Shown piece by piece: positions 1 to 5,369 of a stretch of 5,369 nucleotides of DNA. Under the pieces are notes generated by a model. The model did not search any database, had not been told where the DNA came from, and worked only from the letters and a program-made list of their open reading frames with translations. Source of the DNA: Xanthobacteraceae bacterium (GTDB taxonomy: Bacteria; Pseudomonadota; Alphaproteobacteria; Rhizobiales; Xanthobacteraceae); contig JASHYD010000141.1 in assembly GCA_030043175.1 (NCBI GenBank), positions 1-5,369 on the forward strand, written 5' to 3'. Every line of letters starts with the position of its first letter. Positions within the stretch are counted from its first letter, which is position 1. The translations under genes were made by a program, and so were the position numbers.

Positions 1-32
1 AAATGCAGGAATTTCCGACGTGCAAGTTTCAT
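1..32 (-). CDS. Start of a Tat-exported protein, probably a Bug-type receptor (partial, runs off left edge)
   Basis: Reading leftward from an ATG at 32-30, ten codons give MKLARRKFLH before the window ends. This contains a twin-arginine core (RRKFL) right at the N-terminus, as in Tat signal peptides. The intact Bug receptor in this window begins with TSRRKFLHLAAG, and the two DNA stretches (1-29 and 1429-1457) are nearly alike in the RRKFLH part. A good Shine-Dalgarno (GGAGA on the minus strand, 45-41) sits 8 bases before the ATG. I infer a third tripartite-tricarboxylate-type periplasmic binding protein going left, but only the signal start is visible, so another Tat substrate is possible. 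It is too short to tell whether the gene is intact. Confidence 0.68.
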   Translation of the reverse strand, partial: MKLARRKFLH

Positions 33-54
33 CGCCCTCATCTCCGGCGTTTCA

Positions 55-195
55 GAAATCTGGCTTGAAGAACCTCAAGCTGGCCTTCACGGTGGCGCTG
101 TCCGGCTTCCAAAGCGGGGGCGCTATGCGTTCGGCAATCTCGAAGCGACACCGATCGTCGAGGACGGCATCATCTACGTACCGGACTGGCGATGA
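55..195 (+). pseudogene. Remnant of a PQQ-dependent alcohol dehydrogenase N-terminal region
   Basis: Two plus-strand frames together resemble the first blade of a quinoprotein dehydrogenase propeller. The first frame reads KSGLKNLKLAFTVALSGFQS up to the G-run at 116-120. The second frame continues RYAFGNLEATPIVEDGIIYV-PDW and hits TGA at 193-195. In PQQ alcohol dehydrogenases a segment of the type 'N-V-K-x-L-x-L-A-(F/W) ... LEATPIV(V/E)DG(V/I)(M/I)Y' follows the signal peptide, and the enzyme is periplasmic. Restoring one G to the run would join the frames. The family is about 550-700 residues, so over 90% is missing, including all catalytic residues. There is no signal peptide or start, because the upstream DNA is the divergent Tat gene. 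This is certainly non-functional; the family assignment rests on memory of the motif. Confidence 0.62.
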
Positions 196-238
196 TCAAT
201 GTTCGCACCAGGCAAAAGTGAATACACTTCCAAATAAT

Positions 239-425
239 CGCCCGCCGTGGGCACTGACGCCGCCCTTAAATTTACAGGACTTCGGCCGTCCCGTTGGCAG
301 CTCGCGATCTACATTACGTCAATTCCCGTACGTCAGGAAGGGCGCGATGTCGGGTCTTGGCCCACCTCTGCCAACTTGCGCGGTGCACGAAGCGGGGCGG
401 CTAGCTCGGGTACTTCGGACGTGCC
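239..425 (+). repeat. Diverged direct repeat, copy A
   Basis: This stretch aligns with 4798-5003 in the same orientation. The left block (241-285) shares CCCGCCGT, TGACGC and the identical 12-mer ACAGGACTTCGG (274-285). The right block (357-425) aligns without gaps for about 69 bases from TTGGCCCA through CTCGGGTA to CGGACGTGC, at roughly 75% identity. The middle is about 24 bases shorter than in copy B. No coding frame looks real in either copy. It fills most of the otherwise gene-free interval 196-479. It may be a degenerate dispersed element or the remains of a duplicated gene. Confidence 0.6.
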
Positions 426-479
426 GCTCATGTTACCCGAACCGGCCATCTGTTGAGGCGCCGGGTTGTGGGTGTTGGA

Positions 480-1469
480 TCACTCTACCTTGATATTAGC
501 CGCCCGAATGACCTTGCCCCACTTTTCGGTGTCGTCGGCAATAAGCTCCCGAAAATCGGCGGGCGAACTTGCAAACGGCGTGTAGCCCAGGTCCACAATC
601 CGCGCCTTAAGTTTGGGATCGGCCAGTCCGGCATTGATCTCCTTGTTGAGCTTGTCGATGATCTCAAGAGGGATGTTCCTCGGCGCCCCTACGCCCAACC
701 AATCAGTTGCCTCGTAGCCTGGGACAAATTCCGCCACGGTGGGGATGTCGGGCAATAGCGCGGCGCGCGAGACCGAGGTGAGTGCTAAGGGGCGCAGCTT
801 GCCGGTATTGATATATGAGATCGAAGACGCAACGCTGTCGAATATGACTTGCACCTGTCCGCCCATCAAATCGGTCAAAGCCGGTCCGGTGCCGCGATAC
901 GGCACATGGACCATGTTGACCCCGGCCATCAGCTTGAAGAGCTCGCCGTAAACATGATTAATGCTGCCGATGCCGGCCGAGGCCATGTTGATCCTGCCGG
1001 GATTGGCGTTGGCATAGGCGATGAACTCCGGAACCGTTTTGGCTGCGAACGACGGGTTCACCTCCATCACAGCCGGGCCGCCGCGCCAAATGCTCGCAAT
1101 CGGCGCGATGTCGCGGACGAATTTGAAACTGAGTTGCTCATAAAGGGTGGCGTTGATTGCTTGCGGCGTACTGATCATCATAAGCGTATAGCCGTCCGGG
1201 GGCGAATTCACGACCGCCTCGGTCGCGAGGTTGGAGGCCGCGCCTGGTCGATCCTCGATGACGAACGGTCGGCCGAGCCGCTCCGATAGCCATTGCCCCA
1301 TCAATCGAGCGACAATGTCGGCCGCGCCGCCCGGTCCGAAGCCGACGATCAATCGCACTGGCCGGGACGGATAGGTCTGCGCCGTTGCGATGCCCGAGGT
1401 GGCCGGCACAGCGACAGCGCCCGCGGCTAAATGCAAGAATTTGCGACGGGAAGTTTTCAAATTAGTCAT
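480..1469 (-). CDS. Tripartite tricarboxylate transporter substrate-binding protein (Bug family), intact
   Basis: The 329-residue protein has the usual length for Bug/TctC-type periplasmic receptors, which bind a carboxylic acid and deliver it to a TctA/TctB-type permease. I chose the ATG at 1469 because it follows AGGAGAG by 7 bases and opens a Tat signal: S7-R8-R9-K10-F11-L12, then a hydrophobic stretch and likely cleavage after ATA (about residue 30), giving mature QTYPSRPV. Family marks follow in order: VGFGPGGAADIVARLMG near 42-58, the PPDGYTLMM motif, VPYRGTGPALTDLMGGQ, and LPDIPTVAEFVPGYE. The frame stays open 90 codons upstream to 1739, but that part has no protein-like features. It is the only complete gene in the window. 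No membrane subunits are nearby, as is common for Bug receptors. The ligand cannot be read from sequence. Confidence 0.93.
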   Translation of the reverse strand: MTNLKTSRRKFLHLAAGAVAVPATSGIATAQTYPSRPVRLIVGFGPGGAADIVARLMGQWLSERLGRPFVIEDRPGAASNLATEAVVNSPPDGYTLMMISTPQAINATLYEQLSFKFVRDIAPIASIWRGGPAVMEVNPSFAAKTVPEFIAYANANPGRINMASAGIGSINHVYGELFKLMAGVNMVHVPYRGTGPALTDLMGGQVQVIFDSVASSISYINTGKLRPLALTSVSRAALLPDIPTVAEFVPGYEATDWLGVGAPRNIPLEIIDKLNKEINAGLADPKLKARIVDLGYTPFASSPADFRELIADDTEKWGKVIRAANIKVE

Positions 1470-1476
1470 GTGCGTG

Positions 1477-1483
1477 CTCTCCT
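1477..1483 (-). promoter_or_regulatory. Ribosome binding site fixing the Bug receptor start
   Basis: On the minus strand this reads AGGAGAG, a strong Shine-Dalgarno match, 7 bases before the ATG at 1469. It decides the start over the longer open frame reaching 1739. Confidence 0.8.
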
Positions 1484-1668
1484 GGATCGGCGCTCGCAGC
1501 GCCTTAATATGCTGAGTGATGAAAACCCGCCGACGGCACGTCAACTGCCTATTGCAATGATCGGGATTTCCGCACCGTCCCGAAGGCAGCTCCGGTAAAA
1601 TGCTACACCGAGTTCGCCAGGCCGCGGAAGGGGCCTCGACGATGTTTTTGCAGTGCATTCGTCTGTTG

Positions 1669-1737
1669 TTGGCCCGAAGCCGGAGTGGCGACCCTTCGTC
1701 TTGGCAGAGCCGCAGTTGACGTAACTTCGGACGTGCC
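1669..1737 (+). repeat. Possible third, highly degenerate repeat copy (C)
   Basis: TTGGCCC (1669-1675) and CTTCGGACGTGCC (ending 1737) are exactly 59 bases apart, start of TTGGCCC to start of CGGACGTGCC, as in copy A (357 to 416). The shared 3' block extends as GTA(A)CTTCGGACGTGCC followed by CATG three bases later in both. The interior is close to random, so this is a weak call resting on spacing plus a 13-base match. Confidence 0.35.
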
Positions 1738-1757
1738 AATCATGGAGTCTGATTGGC
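1735..1757. repeat. Perfect 8-bp inverted repeat (stem-loop)
   Basis: GCCAATCA (1735-1742) and TGATTGGC (1750-1757) are exact reverse complements around a 7-base loop. It lies 40 bases past the last stop of the minus-strand operon. Neither side has a T-tract, so it is not a classic intrinsic terminator. It could be an mRNA 3'-end stabiliser or a protein-binding palindrome. Confidence 0.6.
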
Positions 1758-1796
1758 CGCCCATGCCCCTCAGCGGACCTGACCCGCCCTAAATAG

Positions 1797-2232
1797 TCAT
1801 CGCTTTAAGCCACGCCACACTCGAAGCAACTTTCCGTTTTCTGAATAAGTCATGCGTTCTCCTGTGAAGATGAACTCTTCTTGGCCCGAATTTAGATGCA
1901 GGGTCGGTCCCTCAACTGAAATGATAAACTTGCGCATGCCCTCGAACCCTCCCACGGTCAATTTTGTCACGCCAAGCCGTTTGTCTGAAGTTGGAGCGAG
2001 TGTCGTAACCATACGAGAAGCTCGTTTCATCCAGGACAAAGGTGCCAAACTGAGTGATCGAGAGTTTGCTGGTCTCGTTGGCATTATTTAGAAGGACGGC
2101 GACCACGGACCCATCCTTCAACACAAAACGACCATCCACCTGTGGTGGCCGCAGCACCGCTTTATCGACGTGCCATTCTTCGAGGAAGTACAAGCCTTCG
2201 ATTATGTTTCTTAGCTCGGGAATAGACGCCAT
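1797..2232 (-). pseudogene. Small beta-rich, possibly lipocalin-like protein, broken by a one-base frameshift
   Basis: Translation starts at ATG 2232, nine bases after the ligase stop, so it was the last gene of the operon. The first frame runs MASIPELRNIIEGLYFLEEW ... FVLDETSFSYGYD, then loses sense near 2001. From about 2012 a second frame continues through LAPTSDKRLGVTKLTVGG ... FTGERMTYSENGKLLRVWRG to TGA at 1799-1797. The span is 436 bases, one more than 145 codons, so one extra base explains the break, and repair gives 144 residues. Alternating polar and hydrophobic strands, GLYFLEEWHV at the front and a basic C-terminus suggest a small beta-barrel of the lipocalin-like type. I cannot name the family with certainty. 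The Shine-Dalgarno is poor, so translation may have depended on the ligase gene. A sequencing error could also give one base. Confidence 0.68.
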
Positions 2233-2241
2233 CAGCTCACA

Positions 2242-3746
2242 CTATTCGGCCGTTTTGAGCCGCGCCCAATATCGATCCCGCAAAAGCCGCTTGTAAAGTT
2301 TTCCCGTAGGCAACCGCGGCAACTCAACTTCGAAATCAATAGAGCGAGGACATTTCTGGCGCGCGAGATGGTCGGTGCAGAATGCGATCAGTTCGTCTGC
2401 GATTCCTGGCCCAGGCGCGATACCGGGTACGAGCTGGACGACTGCTTTCACCTCCTCTCCCAGATCATCGTTCGGCACGCCAAAGACAGCCGCATCCATG
2501 ACCTTTGGATGCGTGATCAGCAAGTTCTCGCATTCCTGAGGGTAGATATTAACGCCACCCGAGATGATCATGAACGTAGCGCGGTCAGTGAGATAGAGAT
2601 AGCCGTCTTGGTCCAGATAACCCACATCCCCGGCCGTACAGAGCGAGCCATCCCTCGAATGCGCTTTCACAGTCTTCTCGGCGTCATTGAAATATTCAAA
2701 GGGCGTGGGGCTCCTGAACCATAAAGTACCGGGCACTCCCGTTGGGCAGGAATTCATCTGGTCGTCGAGGACTTGCACGCTCCCATATACCATCCTGCCC
2801 ACAGTTCCCTTGCGCGCTAGCCACTCGGCACTGGTGCACGCGGCCAAGCCAAACGATTCCGTTGCGCCATAGTATTCGTGAATGATCGGCCCCCACCATT
2901 CGATCATCCGTTCCTTAACGGGCACGGGGCAGGGCGCGGCACCGTGAACCGCGACTTCTAGCGAAGACAGATCGTAGCGATATCGGGTTACCTGTGGCAA
3001 CTTTAGCATTCGCGAAAACATTGTCGGCACGAGATGGCTGTGTGTCACCTCGTAGCGCTCAACCAGCTCCAAAAAGCGCTCGGCGTCGAAACGCTCCATG
3101 ATGACGACTGAGCCACCGGCACGAATTGTCAGGCCCACTCCCAACTGCGGTGCAGCATGATAGAGAGGGGCGGGCGATAGATAGATCACCCCTTCATGAT
3201 ACTGCCATAGCTGTTTGAGGAACGCGAACAATGGAGGGGGCTGGCGCGGCTGCTGCTCGGGCAGAGCCCGTAAAACCCCTTTCGGTCGCCCGGTCGTGGC
3301 CGAGTGCCTCATCGACAACCGGTGTAGCCGGAAATTGCGCGCTTGCCTCTTGTAGATTTTGCATCAGTCCGCCGTCACCGCGCCCGTCAACAATGAGGCA
3401 GAGATCGATATTTGGGCAGTTCCGAAGAGCCGCCACGGCGACATCTCGCTTGGCTTCGGACGTTATCAAAGCCTTCGATTCACTGTTGTTCAAAATATAA
3501 GCGACCTCATCCGGTGTAAGATGAGAGTTCACGCACGTATAGTACAGGCCCGCGCGCTCACCAGCACCACAGCTCTCAAGGTAGTGAGCGTTATTTTCCA
3601 TAAAGATCGCAAAATGGTCGAGCCGGTGCAGACCATTTGCCCGCAACAAATGAGCTAGGCGATTCGTGCGCGCCTCCAGGTCGGCGTAGGTTACCGACGC
3701 GCCTGTGCCGTTGCGCACGGGTGACCGCGTGCTCCCCAGGATACAC
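2242..3746 (-). pseudogene. AMP-forming acyl-CoA ligase, broken by two deletions
   Basis: The ancestral enzyme was an ANL-superfamily ligase activating a carboxylic acid with ATP and CoA in the cytoplasm. The start is GTG 3746 after AGGAAA, giving VYPGEHAVT, a typical N-terminus of this family. At 3719 the frame jumps to VRNGTGASVTYADLEARTN, which suggests a short deletion. That frame runs through IFMENNAHYLE, GLYYTCVNSHLTPDEVAYIL and TPVVDEALG. At about 3298 it jumps again, directly to TTGRPKG: the expected 'xAMLYSSG' of the A3 phosphate-binding loop is gone, which fits loss of about 23 bases. The rest is open and well kept: HEYYGATES (A5), AGDVGYLDQDGYLYLTDR (A7), MIISGGVNIYPQECEN (A8) and LPTGKLYKRLLRDRYW with the catalytic lysine (A10). 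Without the P-loop, and out of frame twice, it cannot be active. Substrate unknown. Confidence 0.88.
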
Positions 3747-3751
3747 GTTCG

Positions 3752-3757
3752 TTTCCT
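3752..3757 (-). promoter_or_regulatory. Ribosome binding site for the ligase GTG start
   Basis: AGGAAA on the minus strand lies 5 bases before GTG 3746. It supports the upstream GTG with VYPGEHAVT as the original start, rather than the in-frame GTG at 3718. Confidence 0.6.
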
Positions 3758-3834
3758 ATCTGTCGTCAGCTACCCCAACAAGGTGGCTGTACTCTTCGAA
3801 GACTTTACCTACTCAGGTTCAGCGCTAGACGCCT

Positions 3835-3987
3835 TCACCACTTGCCCCACTTCTCTGTTCCGTCGAAAGGAAACTTTCTAAACTTCCAGTCGATGCAATG
3901 AAGGGCACCGTCTAGCTCGATGTCGAGCACGCGAATGCCCGGCTACAATGCCGCATCCCACAAGCAAAACGGCAAGCGCCCCTTCAT
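3835..3987 (-). pseudogene. Short unknown ORF with in-frame amber stop, overlapping the upstream Bug gene by ATGA
   Basis: An ATG at 3987-3985 overlaps the TGA of the Bug remnant (3986-3984) as ATGA, the usual arrangement for coupled translation. The frame reads MKGRLPFCLWDAAL, then TAG (3945-3943), then PGIRVLDIELDGALHCID continuing WKFRKFPFDGTEKWGKW to TGA at 3837-3835. The second part looks protein-like (acidic, aromatic and basic residues in a sensible mix) and reads in the same frame, so a point mutation to TAG in a 50-residue gene, or in the tail of a once longer one, is plausible. I do not recognise the family. Chance open frame is the alternative; 153 bases with one stop is not strong evidence alone. 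Confidence 0.38.
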
Positions 3988-4719
3988 TCTGCCTTAATGC
4001 CGAACTCCTTGATTATCGGCCACCATCTTTCTGCACCGGCTTTTACTAGCGTGCCTAGAGTTTCTGGCGTCTGCTGTTCGCGTGGAAAAAGCTCATGTCC
4101 CAGATCAGTGAGCCGTGACCGAACCGCCGGGTCAGCCAGCGCCTCGACCGCTGCCGCATTGAGCCTCCCAACGATTTCCTTAGGCGTGTCCCTTGGTGCG
4201 AAAAGGCCGAACCAAGTGGAATAGGAAACGCCCGGCAGTCCCATCTCGGTAAAGGTGGGAACGTCCGCAGCTGCTGCAGATCGCCGATTGCTTACCGCCG
4301 CGTACGCCTTGACACTTCCGGCTCGCACCAACGCCATTGCATCCAATGCATCGAACATCAGATCGATTTGACCGGCCACAAGATCCTGCCTTGCTGGAGC
4401 GACGCCGCGATAGGGCACGAGAGTTAGTCTCGTTCTGGTTTCTTTTTGAAAGGAGATGCTCAAAAGCCTGAAACCAGCGGTAACAACTCCCGCAGACGCC
4501 GCTTCAGGATTAGCTTTCAGCCAGGCGATTAACTCTATTAAATCGTTCGCCGGTATGTTTTTTCTTGCAAAAAGAGCAAGCGGAACCGTGGTAAGAGGCG
4601 CAATTGGAACAAAATCGTTCAGCACATCGTAGGGAAGTTGCCACTGCTGTGCTCGACACCGCCGCAAGTGCTGCGGTGTTCATTGCCAGATCAAGAAAAT
4701 GACGCCTCGCAATCCTCAT
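3984..4719 (-). pseudogene. Second Bug-type receptor with an internal deletion and frameshift
   Basis: ATG 4719 opens a Tat signal: MRIARRHFLDLAMNTAALAA followed by VSSTAVA. After about 4640 that frame becomes nonsense, while another frame picks up at LPYDVLNDFVPIAPLTTVPL and continues to TGA at 3984. In intact Bug proteins about 80-90 residues lie between the signal and this motif: the mature N-terminus, the glycine-rich 'PGG' ligand loop and the 'PDGYTL' motif. All of that is absent. The span codes for about 245 residues against about 325 expected, so roughly 240 bases are gone, out of frame. The C-terminal lobe is well preserved: IAWLKANPEAASAG, VPYRGVAPARQDLVAGQ, ADVPTFTEMGLPGVSYSTWF and EKx-like tail WWPIIKEFGIKAE. 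It was the first gene of the decayed operon. No ligand binding is expected from what remains. Confidence 0.85.
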
Positions 4720-4741
4720 AATTGCCCCCCAGCAGCAATCA

Positions 4742-4761
4742 CGCGACAGTCGGTAGTCGCG
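4742..4761. repeat. Perfect 6-bp GC-rich inverted repeat in the leader of the Bug remnant
   Basis: CGCGAC (4742-4747) pairs with GTCGCG (4756-4761) around an 8-base loop, ending 23 bases before the ATG at 4719. The position suits an operator or a leader hairpin of the operon. Chance occurrence is possible at this length. Confidence 0.4.
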
Positions 4762-4797
4762 CCGTCACGCAATTCTATGGATATGACGTTCTTGCGG

Positions 4798-5003
4798 CCC
4801 GCCGTTGCTTTGACGCTACCGTTAATTCACAGGACTTCGGCACCAGTTTGAAAATTCTCCCAAATACGTGACTGTGCCAGCGAGAAAGTCTTCCGACCAA
4901 CTTTCTTTCCTCGCAGATTAGCGGATAGTCCGCAATTGGCCCAAGGCTGCCGACTTGGGCGCTGCAGCAAAGTTGGCAGCTATCTCGGGTACACCGGACG
5001 TGC
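4798..5003 (+). repeat. Diverged direct repeat, copy B
   Basis: This is the partner of copy A (239-425), same orientation. It shares CCCGCCGT, TGACGC, the exact ACAGGACTTCGG (4829-4840), TTGGCCCA (4936-4943), CTCGGGTA (4984-4991) and CGGACGTGC (4995-5003). Spacing in the right block is identical to copy A. A small palindrome, GCGGA-TAG-TCCGC (4921-4933), lies just before TTGGCCCA and is not clearly kept in copy A. Copies A and B flank the interval holding the intact Bug gene and the decayed operon. Confidence 0.6.
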
Positions 5004-5099
5004 TGGCAAACGTAGCCGCAATGGCAGCCGGGCCGTGCGATCAACTCGCGATAACAGACATTCTCGCTTCTAATCGACTTTCGGCCCATCGAATGCGCC

Positions 5100-5119
5100 C
5101 TCTATCCGACTCTATCCGA
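5100..5119 (+). repeat. Perfect 10-bp tandem duplication
   Basis: CTCTATCCGA occurs twice in direct succession (5100-5109 and 5110-5119). It lies in non-coding DNA and probably arose by slippage. Confidence 0.75.
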
Positions 5120-5269
5120 GGGATACGATCCAGTATCGGTTGGGGGCGAGGTTTGTTGGGAGGAGCAATCGAGACTAGCCCGCGCTCCGATGTTGCGACG
5201 CAAAAGCGAAGCGTTGCCAAATCTTTAGGCCATCGGCACTCAAATGATTGCGCTATAGTTCTTGAGCTA

Positions 5270-5289
5270 ACCGACCGAAAGCAGTCGGT
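5270..5289 (+). repeat. 6-bp inverted repeat just upstream of a start site
   Basis: ACCGAC (5270-5275) and GTCGGT (5284-5289) are exact reverse complements around an 8-base loop. The stem ends two bases before the Shine-Dalgarno of the gene starting at 5303, so it could affect translation or mark an operator. Short enough to be chance. Confidence 0.4.
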
Positions 5290-5291
5290 AG

Positions 5292-5296
5292 GGAGG
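5292..5296 (+). promoter_or_regulatory. Ribosome binding site for the right-edge gene
   Basis: GGAGG lies 6 bases before GTG 5303, a near-ideal Shine-Dalgarno and spacing. It fixes a GTG start that would otherwise be easy to miss. Confidence 0.8.
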
Positions 5297-5302
5297 AACC
5301 AA

Positions 5303-5369
5303 GTGAGTGTAGAACATTTCCGGCGGCGTGCCGACGAATGCCGCCGCCTTGCCTCCGTCGCTCGGAACG
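5303..5369 (+). CDS. Small conserved hypothetical protein, N-terminus only (runs off right edge)
   Basis: From GTG 5303 the frame is open to the window edge and gives VSVEHFRRRADECRRLASVA then RN. An opening of the type 'F-R-x-R-A-(E/D)-E-C-R-x-L-A' is frequent in short (roughly 60-100 residue), helical, charged proteins of Bradyrhizobium and relatives with no assigned function. The visible part is strongly basic and amphipathic, and has no signal peptide. The strong ribosome site supports real translation. It is transcribed away from the decayed operon and has no obvious functional link to it. I recognise the pattern but not a named family, and completeness cannot be judged. Confidence 0.75.
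   Translation, partial: MSVEHFRRRADECRRLASVARN

Larger units (their letters stand above)
1470..1796. other. Intergenic region between the operon end and the intact Bug receptor
   Basis: These 327 bases hold the ribosome site of the Bug gene, a stem-loop (1735-1757) and a possible weak repeat copy (1669-1737). I see no convincing coding frame on either strand. A TTGACG hexamer on the minus strand near 1537-1542 could be a -35 element, but no good -10 lies at normal spacing, so I call no promoter. Confidence 0.5.
4720..5302. other. Gene-free region upstream of the decayed operon and of the right-edge gene
   Basis: No frame in these 583 bases looks like a real protein on either strand; the longest (minus, 4775-5089) is rich in Cys and Arg with no motif. 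The region carries repeat copy B, stem-loops at 4742-4761 and 5270-5289 and a tandem duplication at 5100-5119. It must also hold the start signals for two divergent transcripts. A TATAGT hexamer at 5254-5259 would suit a -10 for the rightward gene, but I see no matching -35. Confidence 0.55.

Noticed and set aside
430..479. Terminator for the intact Bug gene
   Set aside because: There are GC-rich stretches after the stop, but I found no convincing stem followed by T residues on the minus strand.
20..493. Plus-strand frame of 157 codons from a GTG at 20
   Set aside because: Only the first third resembles a known protein (the PQQ dehydrogenase remnant). After the G-run the frame is nonsense and crosses the non-coding repeat.
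849..1289. Plus-strand open frame of 146 codons
   Set aside because: It lies wholly opposite the well-supported Bug receptor and has no recognisable motif; GC-rich genes often give such shadows.
1470..1739. Upstream extension of the intact Bug gene by 90 codons
   Set aside because: The extra part has no family similarity, is rich in Arg and Cys, and would bury the Tat signal. The ATG at 1469 has a strong ribosome site.
4775..5089. Minus-strand 104-codon frame across repeat copy B
   Set aside because: Cys- and Arg-rich composition, no ribosome site that I can see, and the homologous copy A does not keep an equivalent frame.
5231..5259. Sigma-70-type promoter with TATAGT for the right-edge gene
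   Set aside because: The -10-like hexamer is good, but no recognisable -35 lies 16-18 bases upstream.
1..5369. CRISPR array, tRNA/rRNA gene, transposase or integrase
   Set aside because: I saw no regularly spaced identical repeats, no cloverleaf or rRNA-like stretch, and no transposase or recombinase motif on either strand.

Overview
The window looks like chromosomal or accessory DNA from a GC-rich alphaproteobacterium, most likely Bradyrhizobium or a close relative. I infer this from codon use, from the repeated Tat-dependent Bug-type receptors paired with a CoA ligase, and from the start of a small protein (VSVEHFRRRADECRRLAS...) of a kind common in Bradyrhizobium. No database search was possible.

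Layout, left to right. The left edge (1-32, minus) holds the first ten codons of a Tat signal peptide, probably another Bug receptor that continues outside the window. Facing away from it, on the plus strand (about 55-195), is a broken remnant of a PQQ-dependent dehydrogenase N-terminus. A non-coding stretch with one copy of a diverged repeat (239-425) follows. An intact Bug/TTT-type periplasmic binding protein lies on the minus strand (480-1469). Then comes 327 bp of intergenic DNA with a possible further repeat copy and a perfect 8-bp stem-loop. Next is a minus-strand operon read from 4719 down to 1797: a second Bug receptor with an internal deletion, a small ORF with an in-frame stop, an acyl-CoA ligase with two separate deletion/frameshift lesions, and a small beta-rich, possibly lipocalin-like gene with a one-base frameshift. 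The right end (4720-5302) has no gene but holds a second clear repeat copy, two short stem-loops and a 10-bp tandem duplication. A small plus-strand gene starts at 5303 and runs off the edge.

How the genes fit together. In its original form the operon probably encoded uptake and CoA activation of an organic acid: a periplasmic receptor of the tripartite tricarboxylate transporter type, a cytoplasmic AMP-forming ligase, and accessory proteins. The nearby PQQ dehydrogenase remnant would suit periplasmic oxidation of an alcohol or aldehyde to such an acid. Every gene I can recognise in the operon is now damaged, while the neighbouring Bug receptor (480-1469) is complete. No TctA/TctB-type membrane subunits are visible.

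The main result is therefore a decaying catabolic island between two diverged direct repeats, not a new defence or mobile system. The most informative observations are the loss of the ligase's ATP-binding P-loop, the hidden Tat start at the left edge, and the repeat family.
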